Shown piece by piece: positions 44,532-53,192 of a stretch of DNA of 64,000 nt. The stretch's first letter is position 1. Each line of letters starts with the position of its first letter. Source of the stretch: Streptomyces sp. M41(2017) (lineage in GTDB: Bacteria; Actinomycetota; Actinomycetes; Streptomycetales; Streptomycetaceae). A program made the translations under genes and the position numbers. Location of the stretch: NCBI RefSeq assembly GCF_002078175.1, contig NZ_MWFK01000001.1, positions 3,968,001 through 4,032,000 on the forward strand, read 5' to 3'. The notes beneath the pieces are model-generated. The model had not been told where the DNA came from. It was given only the letters and a program-made list of their open reading frames with translations, and did no database searches.

Positions 44532-44655
44532 CCGGGTCCGGCGGGGCTCCCGCGACGCGGCGCACGCCACGCGCCCCCGGTGTTCCGGGCGTTGCGCGGT
44601 CGGGCGGAGTCCGGTCCCGCGCGTCGGGCCCCGGGCAGCCGCCGGGTGTCGGCGT

Positions 44656-44661
44656 TACGCT
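44656..44661 (+). promoter_or_regulatory. Candidate -10 of a leaderless promoter, LigB-like gene
   Basis: TACGCT, 7 nt before ATG 44669, no Shine-Dalgarno. Confidence 0.45.
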
Positions 44662-44668
44662 GCGGATC

Positions 44669-45397
44669 ATGCTTGTAGCCGCCGCAGTCTGCCCCTGCCC
44701 CCCGCTGCTCGTCCCCGAGGTCGCCGCCGGCGCGGCACCCGAACTGGACGCCGCTCGTGCGGCGTGCACGGACGCGCTGGGCCTGCTCGCCGCGTCCCGT
44801 CCCGACCTGCTGGTCGTCGTCGGCCCCGCCGAGCAGAGCGGCCGCGGACCGCACCCGGAGGGAACGCGCGGCTCCTTCGCCGGCTTCGGGGTCGACCTCG
44901 CCGTCCGTCTCGGCGGGGACGGCGCGGCCGGCACCGGCGCCGACACCGCGGACCGCCCGCTCCCGGCCTCGCTCGCCGTCGCCGCCTGGCTGCTGGAGCG
45001 CACCGGCTGGTCCGACGCCCCCGTCGAGGGACTGGGAGTGGGAGAACCCCTGGAAGCCGAGCGGTGCGTTCGGACGGGCGCTCAGCTCGCCGCCCGGGCC
45101 GAGCGGGTGGCGCTGCTCGTGATGGGCGACGCCAGCGCGTGCCGGACCCTGAAGGCGCCGGGCTATCTCGACGAACGCGCGGCGGGTTTCGACGCGGAGG
45201 CCGCCCGCGCCCTCGGAACGGCGGACGTCGACGCGCTCAAGGCACTGGACGCCGAACTGGCCCAGGAGTTGAAGGTCGCCGGGCGGGCCCCCTGGCAGGT
45301 CCTCGCGGGCGCCGCGGAGGGCGCGGGTCTGGCCGGGGCCCTGCTCTACGACGAGGCGCCCTACGGCGTCGGATACATCGTGGCGGCCTGGTCCTAG
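44669..45397 (+). CDS. Class III extradiol dioxygenase subunit B-like protein
   Basis: 242 aa. Begins MLVAAAVCPCPPLLVPEVAAG, typical of LigB-like proteins in actinobacteria beside miaB. The usual Fe(II) His/His/Glu set of true extradiol dioxygenases is not convincingly present (the first His positions are replaced by Pro/Cys), so it may not be a dioxygenase. Contains LLVMGDASACRTLKAPGYLDERA near residue 150. Function unknown. Confidence 0.75.
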   Translation: MLVAAAVCPCPPLLVPEVAAGAAPELDAARAACTDALGLLAASRPDLLVVVGPAEQSGRGPHPEGTRGSFAGFGVDLAVRLGGDGAAGTGADTADRPLPASLAVAAWLLERTGWSDAPVEGLGVGEPLEAERCVRTGAQLAARAERVALLVMGDASACRTLKAPGYLDERAAGFDAEAARALGTADVDALKALDAELAQELKVAGRAPWQVLAGAAEGAGLAGALLYDEAPYGVGYIVAAWS

Positions 45398-45455
45398 GTC
45401 GCGCCGGGTTCGTGGACGCCGCCGGGATCCGCCGGGCGAAGCCGTCCCCGGAAAC

Positions 45456-45495
45456 GGCGGACGGCCGGAAGCACGGGGCTTCGCGGCCGTCCGCC
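45456..45495. terminator. Strong bidirectional hairpin terminator
   Basis: GGCGGACGGCCG (45456-45467) pairs perfectly with CGGCCGTCCGCC (45484-45495); an inner GAAGC/GCTTC extends the stem. It separates two convergent genes and ends 15 bp before the antitoxin-like stop codon. Confidence 0.85.
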
Positions 45496-45509
45496 GATGT
45501 CCGCGCCGA

Positions 45510-45773
45510 TCAGGGCGCCTGAGGCGGCGTCGGCATGTCCGGCGGTGTCGACGGCCTGTCGCCCTCCTTCGCCGCGAGGCGGTCCACGGCGTCCCTCGCC
45601 TTGCCGGTGCCCGTCCGGATCGTGCCGCTGTACTTGTGCTTGGTCTTCTCGTCCACGATCCTGGCGGCCTTCTCCAGGCCGTCGTTGACCTTGTGCCCGT
45701 GCTGCTGCGCGAGCCCCGAGACCTTGTCCCTGGCCGGCTCCAGCCTGGCTTTCAGATTGTCCATCAGACCCAT
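45510..45773 (-). CDS. MT0933-like antitoxin family protein
   Basis: 87 aa, MGLMDNLKARLEPARDKVSG; amphipathic helices rich in Lys/Asp/Gln, Pro-rich tail. Members resemble the Rv0909-type antitoxin family; no toxin gene is adjacent, so toxin-antitoxin function is doubtful. GAAGG 6 nt before ATG 45773. Forms a same-strand pair with the next small gene. Confidence 0.7.
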   Translation of the reverse strand: MGLMDNLKARLEPARDKVSGLAQQHGHKVNDGLEKAARIVDEKTKHKYSGTIRTGTGKARDAVDRLAAKEGDRPSTPPDMPTPPQAP

Positions 45774-45796
45774 GGTTCGCCTTCCCTCGACGGCAG

Positions 45797-46051
45797 TTAC
45801 CTGTGGGCGCTCTCACCGGCTGCGTTGTCGGCGGCCTGGTCGGCGGTCTGCTGCCTGGGGATGTCGACGTCCTCCGTGGTGCCGGCCTCGGCGGTTCCCG
45901 CCGTCGCCCCGCCCCCGGTCCCGGACGAACCCTTCGCGTCCACCGCCACCTCCGCCTCGGTGCGGGCCGGCCCTGCGGGGGCCTGCGCCTCGGCGGTCGA
46001 CGCCTCCTCCGTCGTCTTCGACCTGCGGAGAAGCCATGCAAATACGCCCAT
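45797..46051 (-). CDS. Small hypothetical protein (MGVFAWLLRRSK)
   Basis: 84 aa. Short hydrophobic-basic start MGVFAWLLRRSK then an Ala/Glu/Thr/Gly-rich acidic tail, probably disordered. GGAG 5 nt before ATG 46051. Likely expressed with the antitoxin-like gene 23 bp downstream. No domain recognised. Confidence 0.6.
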   Translation of the reverse strand: MGVFAWLLRRSKTTEEASTAEAQAPAGPARTEAEVAVDAKGSSGTGGGATAGTAEAGTTEDVDIPRQQTADQAADNAAGESAHR

Positions 46052-46221
46052 ATCCACTCCATACGTTACTCGTGAGGGCGAAATCCCGCGTTGCCCGGTG
46101 CGTCCGATTGCGTCACCCGGGTCACCGGCTCCCGGCACCGGCGGCCGGAACCTCGCAACAGGCAACGAACCCGGACCGGGCCCGTCACGTAGCTCGTTAG
46201 GGGAGAGGCTCCGGGGTTTGC

Positions 46222-46227
46222 GAGACT
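46222..46227 (+). promoter_or_regulatory. Candidate -10 of a leaderless miaA promoter
   Basis: GAGACT, 6 nt before GTG 46234. Partial match to TANNNT. Confidence 0.35.
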
Positions 46228-46233
46228 GGGACC

Positions 46234-47172
46234 GTGAGCAGCGCACCCCCCGCCCCCCGGGTCATCGCCGTCGTCGGACCGACCGCGGCAGGAAAGTCCG
46301 ATCTGGGCGTTTTCCTCGCCAAGAGCCTCGGCGGTGAAGTCGTCAACGCCGACTCCATGCAGTTGTACCGAGGGATGGACATCGGCACCGCCAAACTGAC
46401 GGACGAGGAACGCGGCGGGGTCCCCCACCATCTGCTCGACATCTGGGACGTGACGGTCACGGCCAGCGTCGCCGAGTACCAGCGCCTCGCCCGCGCCCGT
46501 ATCGACGCCCTGCTCGCCGAAGGCCGCTGGCCGGTGCTGGTGGGCGGCTCCGGACTGTACGTGCGCGGCGCCGTCGACAACCTGGAGTTCCCCGGCACCG
46601 ACCCCGAGGTGCGCGCCCGCCTCGAGGAGGAGCTGACCCTGCGCGGCTCCGGCGCCCTGCACGCACGGCTCGCCATGGCGGACCCCGAGGCCGCCCACGC
46701 GATCCTGCCCAGCAACGGCCGCCGCATCGTCCGCGCCCTCGAAGTCATCGAGATCACCGGCAAGCCCTTCACCGCCAACCTGCCCGGCCACGACTCCGTG
46801 TACGACACCGTGCAGATCGGCGTCGACGTGGCGCGCCCCGAGCTGGACGAGCGCATCGCCCGCAGGGTCGACCGCATGTGGGACGCCGGGCTCGTCGACG
46901 AGGTGCGCACCCTGGAGGCGCGCGGCCTGCGCGCGGGGCGCACGGCGGCACGCGCGCTCGGATACCAGCAGGTGCTCGCGGCGCTCGCCGGGGAGTGCAC
47001 CGAGGACGAGGCGCGCGCGGAGACCGTCCGCGCCACCAAACGCTTCGCGCGCCGTCAGGATTCATGGTTCCGGCGCGACCCGCGGGTGCATTGGCTCAGT
47101 GGGGCTGCGGCGGATCTCACAGAACTTCCCGAGCTCGCACTGGCGTTGGTGGAGCGACCGGTCACAGCCTGA
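46234..47172 (+). CDS. miaA: tRNA dimethylallyltransferase
   Basis: 312 aa. Transfers the dimethylallyl group to N6 of A37 in tRNAs reading UNN codons; product is then methylthiolated by MiaB (42999). P-loop GPTAAGKSDLG near residue 15, ADSMQLYRGMDIGTAK, and PHHLLDIWDV are intact. GTG start chosen; no Shine-Dalgarno, consistent with a leaderless mRNA. Confidence 0.95.
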   Translation: MSSAPPAPRVIAVVGPTAAGKSDLGVFLAKSLGGEVVNADSMQLYRGMDIGTAKLTDEERGGVPHHLLDIWDVTVTASVAEYQRLARARIDALLAEGRWPVLVGGSGLYVRGAVDNLEFPGTDPEVRARLEEELTLRGSGALHARLAMADPEAAHAILPSNGRRIVRALEVIEITGKPFTANLPGHDSVYDTVQIGVDVARPELDERIARRVDRMWDAGLVDEVRTLEARGLRAGRTAARALGYQQVLAALAGECTEDEARAETVRATKRFARRQDSWFRRDPRVHWLSGAAADLTELPELALALVERPVTA

Positions 47173-47279
47173 TCACGTCATGGCATCGGGACGCTCCGGC
47201 CGTCATCGGGGCCTCCGGTGGCGTGCCATCATCGAGCTTCGATCGACCAGTGAAGTCCGAGTTGGGAGGGCGCGTGGCG

Positions 47280-47819
47280 ATGGAGGCCGGCCCTCGCGAC
47301 ACTGCACGAGGCACTGAGCACGGTGCCGTTCCGGACGGAGACGGTCTGAGCATCGACCCGGACGCCGATCGCGGCGTCGAGCCCGAGCTGGGCGGGGAAC
47401 CCCTCAGCTCGGACGGACCCGACGACACCCCGGCCGGGGTGATCGCCGACGGACCGGAACCCGGTGCGATGTCCCCCGAGCCCGAGGTAGAGGTCGAGCT
47501 GCGCCCGCAGCGCCGTCTGCGCCTCTGGCAGCTCGCCCCCATCGTCGCGCTGGCGGCCACCGGATCCCTGATGTTCGCCTTTCCGCTGGCCTTCGAGTTC
47601 GGTGACGGCGGTGCCGTGGTCGCCATGCTCGGCCTGCTGATCTGCTCGTGCGCCGCCGGCTGGGGCATGATGGCCGCCCGCCGCGTCGGCTACGCCCTGC
47701 CCGGCTTCCCCGCGCGCGGCTCCGGCCGCCGCCCCGACTGGCGTGTGGTGATCGCGTACGTCGTGGTCGTCGCCGCGGTGGCGGTGCTCGCCGTGTGGCG
47801 CGTGGCGCGACTGCGCTGA
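47280..47819 (+). CDS. Hypothetical membrane protein
   Basis: 179 aa. Acidic Pro/Gly/Asp-rich N-terminal ~75 residues, then three hydrophobic helices (LAPIVALAATGSLMFAFPLA, VVAMLGLLICSCAAGWGMMA, VVIAYVVVVAAVAVLAVW). ATG 47280 has GGGAGGG 9 nt upstream; GTG 47274 is too close. Not a known family; lies between miaA and dapF. Confidence 0.7.
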   Translation: MEAGPRDTARGTEHGAVPDGDGLSIDPDADRGVEPELGGEPLSSDGPDDTPAGVIADGPEPGAMSPEPEVEVELRPQRRLRLWQLAPIVALAATGSLMFAFPLAFEFGDGGAVVAMLGLLICSCAAGWGMMAARRVGYALPGFPARGSGRRPDWRVVIAYVVVVAAVAVLAVWRVARLR

Positions 47820-47856
47820 CCCCGGCGCCGGACCGCGACGCCCGGGCCCGACCCCG

Positions 47857-47862
47857 TACGAT
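47857..47862 (+). promoter_or_regulatory. Candidate -10 of a leaderless dapF promoter
   Basis: TACGAT, 6 nt before ATG 47869; the GAGGA between them is too close to serve as a ribosome site. Confidence 0.5.
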
Positions 47863-47868
47863 CGAGGA

Positions 47869-48738
47869 ATGAGCACGCGGATCGCCTTCCTCAAGGGGCA
47901 CGGGACCGAGAACGACTTCGTGATCGTCCCCGACCCGGAGAACGTCATCGACCTCCCGCCGGCCGCTGTCGCCGCCCTGTGCGACCGCCGTGCGGGCATC
48001 GGCGGCGACGGTCTGCTGCACGTCGTGCGCTCCGCGGCCCACCCGGAGGCCCGGGCCATGGCCGCCGACGCCGAGTGGTTCATGGACTACCGCAACGGCG
48101 ACGGCTCGGTCGCCGAGATGTGCGGCAACGGAGTGCGCGTGTTCGCCCGCTACCTCCAGCGCGCCGGACACGTGGCCGAGGGCGACATCACGGTCGCCAC
48201 GCGCGGCGGCGTGAAGACCGTGCACCTCGCCAAGAACGGCGATGTCACCGTCGGCATGGGCAGGGCCCTCCTCCCCGAGGCGCAGGTCACGGTCGCCGTC
48301 GGAGAGCGCAGCTGGCCCGCGCGCAACGTGAACATGGGCAACCCGCACGCCGTCGCCTTCGTGGACGACCTCGCCGACGCCGGCGACCTCTACGCACCGC
48401 CGCCGTTCACCCCCGCCTCGGTGTACCCGGACGGGGTCAACGTCGAGTTCGTGGTCGACCGGGGTCCGGGCCACGTCGCCCTGCGGGTCCACGAACGCGG
48501 CTCGGGCGAGACCCGCTCGTGCGGCACCGGCGCCTGCGCCGTGGCCGTCGCCGCGGCCCGCCGTGACGGCGCCGACCCGGCCGTCACCGGCACCCCCGCG
48601 ACGTACACCGTCGACGTCCCCGGCGGCCGTCTGGTCATCACGGAGCGGGCCGACGGCGAGATCGAGATGACGGGCCCCGCGGTGATCGTCGCCGAGGGCG
48701 AGATCGACGCCGACTGGCTGGCCGCTTCCTCAAGCTGA
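47869..48738 (+). CDS. dapF: Diaminopimelate epimerase
   Basis: 289 aa. Converts LL- to meso-diaminopimelate; in Streptomyces LL-DAP enters peptidoglycan and the meso form feeds lysine synthesis. Catalytic cysteines Cys85 (EMCGNG) and Cys218 (SCGTGAC) are both present, and the family start FLKGHGTENDFVIV is clear. Followed by a 291-bp spacer. Confidence 0.95.
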   Translation: MSTRIAFLKGHGTENDFVIVPDPENVIDLPPAAVAALCDRRAGIGGDGLLHVVRSAAHPEARAMAADAEWFMDYRNGDGSVAEMCGNGVRVFARYLQRAGHVAEGDITVATRGGVKTVHLAKNGDVTVGMGRALLPEAQVTVAVGERSWPARNVNMGNPHAVAFVDDLADAGDLYAPPPFTPASVYPDGVNVEFVVDRGPGHVALRVHERGSGETRSCGTGACAVAVAAARRDGADPAVTGTPATYTVDVPGGRLVITERADGEIEMTGPAVIVAEGEIDADWLAASSS

Positions 48739-48929
48739 TCGAACCCGAGGGCGCCGTCCGGTGCCGAGGGGTCCGGGTGGCCGCGGGGAAGCCCGTCGTA
48801 CCGCCCTCGGCCGTACGTCCGTGCCGCCCCTTTCAGAAGTTCGAAACTGTAAACCCCCGGACAGTCGCTCGAATGGGTGATCCGTTTCACGCTCGGCGAG
48901 AGGCGGTCAACCGGGCGTGGTGGGCTCGG

Positions 48930-48935
48930 TAGCAT
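48930..48935 (+). promoter_or_regulatory. Candidate -10 upstream of rshA
   Basis: TAGCAT; a weak -35-like GTCAAC sits 18 bp upstream (48906-48911). Leader to ATG 49030 would be about 88 nt. Confidence 0.35.
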
Positions 48936-49029
48936 CAAGCACCGGCCCGGACGGGGGACCGACACCATCCCCTGAGCCGAGTACGCCCTGGGGCACCCGT
49001 CCGCCGGTCTTACGCAGCCGGAGGTGCCC

Positions 49030-51213
49030 ATGAGTGCGGAGGCGACGAATCCCGCGACGCCAGGCCCCGCGACGCCCGCCCCGCAGCGCACGGCCCCGCT
49101 CGAACCGGGAGTGGCCCCAGCGCACCGCAGGAAGGGACGTCCGCGGATCGATCTGCGGCGACTGGGCCGGGCCGCACTGCTGGGACCCACCGCGCGCGAC
49201 CGGCTGCCGGACGCGATCGGGCACGTGGCGGAGGCGCACCGCGCCCACCACCCCGACGCCAAACTGGAACCCCTGCGCCGGGCGTGGGTCCTCGCGGAGT
49301 CCTCGCACCGCGGCCAGATGCGCAAGAGCGGCGAGCCCTACATCACGCACCCTCTGGCCGTGACCCTGATCCTCGCCGAACTGGGCGCCGAGACCACGAC
49401 CCTGACCGCCTCCCTGCTCCACGACACCGTCGAGGACACGGAAGTGACGCTGGATCAGGTCCGCGAGGAGTTCGGCGACGAGGTCTGCTATCTGGTCGAC
49501 GGAGTCACCAAGCTGGAGAAGGTCGACTACGGCGCCGCCGCCGAACCGGAGACCTTCCGCAAGATGCTGGTCGCGACCGGCAACGACGTCCGCGTGATGT
49601 CGATCAAACTCGCCGACCGGCTGCACAACATGCGGACGCTCGGCGTGATGCGCCCGGAGAAACAGGCGCGCATCGCCAAGGTGACCCGCGACGTGCTGAT
49701 CCCCCTCGCCGAGCGCCTCGGCGTCCAGGCGCTCAAGACCGAGCTGGAAGACCTCGTCTTCGCGATCCTGCACCCCGAGGAGTACGAACACACCCGGGAG
49801 CTGATCGTCGACAACGCGAGCCGCCCGGACGACCCGCTCGCGGAGATCGCCGAGGAGGTACGGGTGGTCCTGCGGGACGCCGGCATCCAGGCCGAAGTCC
49901 TCATAAGGCCACGGCACTTCGTCTCCGTGCACCGCGTGTCGCGCAAGCGCGGCCCGATGCGCGGCGCCGACTTCGGCCGCCTCCTCGTCCTCGTGAACGA
50001 GGACGCCGACTGCTACGGCGTGCTCGGCGAACTCCACACCTGTCTCACCCCGGTCGTCTCGGAGTTCAAGGACTTCATCGCCGTTCCCAAGTTCAACCTG
50101 TACCAGTCGCTCCACACGGCGGTCACCCGGGGCGACGGCCAGGTCGCCGAAGTCCTCATCCGCACCCACCAGATGCACAAGGTCGCCGAGGCCGGCGTCA
50201 TCGCCCTCGGCAACCCCTACGCCCCGCCGTCGGAGGACCAGCCGGACGGCGGCGACCGCCCCTTCGAGGGCGAGCGCGCCGACCCCACCCGCCCCGGCTG
50301 GCTCTCCCGCCTGCTGGACTGGCAACAGGGCGCCCCCGACCCCGACACCTTCTGGTCGACCCTGCGCGAAGACCTCGCCCAGGACCGCGAGATCACCGTG
50401 TTCCGCGCGGACGGCGGCTCCCTCGGCCTTCCGGAGGGCGCCAGTTGCGTCGACGCCGCCTACGCGCAGTACGGGGAGGACGCGCACGCCTGCATCGGCG
50501 CGCGCGTCAACGGCCGCCTGGCGACGCTGAGTACGGTCCTCAAGGACGGCGACACCGTTCAGCTCCTCATGGGCCAGGACCCCGCCTCCGAGCCCTCCAG
50601 GGAGTGGCTGGAGCACGCCCACACGGCCGCCGCCCGGATCGCCATCCAGCGCTGGATGGCCACCCACCCCGCACCCGGCGCCGAGGAGGCCGCCGCCACG
50701 GGCCCCAGGCCGCCCGCCGAGACCCCGCCGACGCGTCCCGCCGCCGCCCACCCCGCCCGCCCCGCCAACGCCCTCGTGGACCAGCCGGGCGCCTCCGTCC
50801 GCATGGCAGGCTGCTGTACGCCCGTCCCGCCGGACGAGGTCACCGGCTTCGCCGTGCGCGGGGGAGTGGTCACCGTGCACCGGGTGGAGTGTCCCGGAGC
50901 GGCACGGATGAAGGGCGACGGGCGCCCGGAGGTCGGTGTGCGCTGGGGCGCCACCACCGAGTGCCGCGTCACCCTGGTCGCCGAGTCCTTCGGCCGGCCG
51001 CACCTGCTGGCCGACCTCACCGAAGCCATCGCCGGGGAAGGCGTCGCCATCGTGTCGGCGACCGTGGAACCTCCCAGCCAGCAGCGCGTGCGCCACACCT
51101 ACACCCTTCAACTCCCGGACGCGGCACACCTCCAGGGCCTGATGCGCGCCATGCGCAACGTGCCCGGCGTGTTCGACGTGAGCCGGGCCCAGCATCCGGC
51201 GGCCGCCCAGTAG
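49030..51213 (+). CDS. rshA: RelA/SpoT homologue RshA (bifunctional-type (p)ppGpp enzyme)
   Basis: 727 aa. Order: HD hydrolase domain with HRGQMRKSGEPYITHPLAV, LLHDTVEDT and KLADRLHNMRTL (about 85-225); synthetase domain (about 255-375); TGS (about 455-520); Cys-rich region AGCCTPVP (about 595); ACT (about 635-720). Hydrolase motifs are complete. The synthetase domain keeps catalytic Asp, FKDFIAVPKFNLYQSLHT and the Glu of EVLIRT but is degenerate elsewhere (K-to-R in IRPRHF, no AAHW motif). This is the second RSH of Streptomyces rather than RelA. ATG 49030 has GGAGG 5 nt upstream. Confidence 0.9.
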   Translation: MSAEATNPATPGPATPAPQRTAPLEPGVAPAHRRKGRPRIDLRRLGRAALLGPTARDRLPDAIGHVAEAHRAHHPDAKLEPLRRAWVLAESSHRGQMRKSGEPYITHPLAVTLILAELGAETTTLTASLLHDTVEDTEVTLDQVREEFGDEVCYLVDGVTKLEKVDYGAAAEPETFRKMLVATGNDVRVMSIKLADRLHNMRTLGVMRPEKQARIAKVTRDVLIPLAERLGVQALKTELEDLVFAILHPEEYEHTRELIVDNASRPDDPLAEIAEEVRVVLRDAGIQAEVLIRPRHFVSVHRVSRKRGPMRGADFGRLLVLVNEDADCYGVLGELHTCLTPVVSEFKDFIAVPKFNLYQSLHTAVTRGDGQVAEVLIRTHQMHKVAEAGVIALGNPYAPPSEDQPDGGDRPFEGERADPTRPGWLSRLLDWQQGAPDPDTFWSTLREDLAQDREITVFRADGGSLGLPEGASCVDAAYAQYGEDAHACIGARVNGRLATLSTVLKDGDTVQLLMGQDPASEPSREWLEHAHTAAARIAIQRWMATHPAPGAEEAAATGPRPPAETPPTRPAAAHPARPANALVDQPGASVRMAGCCTPVPPDEVTGFAVRGGVVTVHRVECPGAARMKGDGRPEVGVRWGATTECRVTLVAESFGRPHLLADLTEAIAGEGVAIVSATVEPPSQQRVRHTYTLQLPDAAHLQGLMRAMRNVPGVFDVSRAQHPAAAQ

Positions 51214-51324
51214 CCACCGGCCCCGACGTCCGCGCTCGCCCGATGGGCCTCCGGAGGGACACGTTCGGGTGGGCCGGGCGCGCGTCGCCACCACCGGCCC
51301 GGCGCACGCTGGTAGCGGTGGTCC

Positions 51325-52833
51325 ATGCCGCTCGAAGCCGCCCCCGCCCCTGTCCCCGCTCCCAGCCGCCCGAGGAGCCGCCGCGTCCAGGCGGCCCTGC
51401 TCGCCTCGGCCGTCTCCGTCTGCCTGATCGCCGCGAGCGCCCCCTCCCCGGGCACGGCCCTCGGCATCGGCGACCGGCTCTTCCCGACCCTCGGCAACCC
51501 CGGCTACGACGTCGCGTCGTACGACCTCGCGTTCACCTACTCCGGCGCCAACGACAAGCCGCTCACGGCCGTGACCACCATCGACGCCCTGACGACCGCC
51601 CGGCTGGACCGCGTCAACCTCGACTACGCCCACGGAACGGTGCGGTCGGTCGAGGTCAACGGCGCGCCCGCCGACTTCGCGAGCGCGGGCGACGACCTGG
51701 TGGTGACCCCGGCCAGGACGCTGCCCGCCGGGAGCCCGCTGCACATCACCGTGCGCCACACCAGCGACCCGGTGCCCGCCAAGGACCAGGACGGCGGCTG
51801 GGTCCGCACGAAGGACGGCCTCGCGATGGCCAACCAGGCCGACGCCGCGCACCTGGTCTTCCCGTGCAACGACCACCCCTCCGACAAGGCGATGTTCACC
51901 TTCCACGTCACGGCGCCCGAGGGCTACACCGCCGTGGCCAACGGACTCCCGGAGGGCACCCGGCGGGCGGGCGGAACCACCACCTGGTCGTACCGCGGCG
52001 AACACCCCATGGCCACCGAGCTGGCCCAGGTCTCCATCGGCCGCTCCAGCGTGCTGCACCGCACCGGTCCGCACGGCCTGCCCGTCCGCGACGTCGTCCC
52101 CACCCAGGACCGCGCGGCGCTCGAACCGTGGCTCGCCAGGACCCCCGACCAGATCGCCTGGATGGAGAGCAAGGTCGGGCGGTACCCCTTCGAGACGTAC
52201 GGGCTGCTGATGGCCCAGGCGCAGACCGGCTTCGAGCTGGAGACACAGACGCTCTCCCTGTTCGAGAAGGACCTCTTCACCGAGCCCGCCTACCCGAAGT
52301 GGTACGTCGAGTCGATCATGGTGCACGAGCTGTCCCACCAGTGGTTCGGCGACAGCGTCAGCCCCCGCACCTGGTCCGACCTGTGGCTGAACGAGGGGCA
52401 CGCCACCTGGTACGAGGCCCTGTACGCCGAGGAGAAGGCGAACCGGCCCATGGAGAAGCGGATGAAGGCGGCCTACGCCATGTCCGACGCGTGGCGCGCC
52501 GCCGGCGGCCCGCCCGCGGCACCCAAGGGACCGAAGCCCGGCCACAAGATCAGCATCTTCCGGCCGAACGTCTACGACGGCGCGGCCCTCGCCCTTTACG
52601 CGCTGCGCCAGGAGATCGGGCGTCCCGCCTTCGAGCGTCTGGAGCGGACCTGGGTCACGGTCAACCGCGACGGCGTCGCCTCCACGGCCGACTTCGTGGA
52701 CCTCGCGTCCGCCATGGCGGGCCGCGATCTGAGGGGCTTCTTCAAGGCATGGCTCTACGGCGAGAAGACGCCCCCGATGCCGGGCCACCCCGACTGGAAG
52801 AGCGACACCCCGCAGGCCCGCAAGGGCGCGTGA
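51325..52833 (+). CDS. Secreted M1-family metallopeptidase
   Basis: 502 aa. Signal peptide (RRVQAALLASAVSVCLIAAS) with a possible cleavage after GTALG. M1 N-terminal beta domain, then the zinc site H334-E-L-S-H338 and E357 (LWLNEGHATWYEALY), correct HEXXH-18-E spacing. Shorter than classical 850-aa aminopeptidases, as in secreted actinobacterial forms. Probably an extracellular aminopeptidase. Confidence 0.87.
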   Translation: MPLEAAPAPVPAPSRPRSRRVQAALLASAVSVCLIAASAPSPGTALGIGDRLFPTLGNPGYDVASYDLAFTYSGANDKPLTAVTTIDALTTARLDRVNLDYAHGTVRSVEVNGAPADFASAGDDLVVTPARTLPAGSPLHITVRHTSDPVPAKDQDGGWVRTKDGLAMANQADAAHLVFPCNDHPSDKAMFTFHVTAPEGYTAVANGLPEGTRRAGGTTTWSYRGEHPMATELAQVSIGRSSVLHRTGPHGLPVRDVVPTQDRAALEPWLARTPDQIAWMESKVGRYPFETYGLLMAQAQTGFELETQTLSLFEKDLFTEPAYPKWYVESIMVHELSHQWFGDSVSPRTWSDLWLNEGHATWYEALYAEEKANRPMEKRMKAAYAMSDAWRAAGGPPAAPKGPKPGHKISIFRPNVYDGAALALYALRQEIGRPAFERLERTWVTVNRDGVASTADFVDLASAMAGRDLRGFFKAWLYGEKTPPMPGHPDWKSDTPQARKGA

Positions 52834-53192
52834 GACAGCGGGGTCCACGCGCGCGTGCGGCGACGGGGTGACGGAAGGTGTCCGGGCGTCGCACCGCGGA
52901 CCGGTGACGGCGGCACGACGGGGCGTGGCCTCGTGACGACGGCCCGTCGCCGACGCCGGGCGGAACACCCGGGACCGCAGCACGCGCGGGCAGGTCCGCG
53001 GGTGCGCGACGGTGCCTGTTAAGTCGCGTGACGAGACGGCCCGTACCGTGCGACCATCTTCGAGCCGACGGAGCAGCCCCCTCACCGGGGGCGATCCGGC
53101 GGTGACCGGGAATCTCCCGGCGGCCCCGGACGTTGTTCCCTGTGACGGACGACATCTGTCGGCCTTCCGCTTCCGCTCTACGTAAGGATCCA
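52834..53192. other. Intergenic region upstream of hflX
   Basis: 359 bp, no supported gene. Contains a perfect inverted repeat CCGGGA-ATC-TCCCGG (53106-53120), 73 bp before the hflX ATG, and a TACCGT hexamer near 53043 that could be a -10. Nothing else stands out. Confidence 0.5.
53106..53120. promoter_or_regulatory. Perfect inverted repeat in the hflX leader region
   Basis: CCGGGA-ATC-TCCCGG. Could be an operator or a small 5'-UTR hairpin; role unknown. Confidence 0.35.

Noticed and set aside
45510-46051. Toxin-antitoxin module
   Set aside because: Only an antitoxin-family-like protein is present; the neighbour has no toxin features.
49284-52871. 1195-aa plus-strand frame overlapping rshA and the peptidase
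   Set aside because: Arg/Pro/Gly-rich shadow frame; both real genes use another frame.
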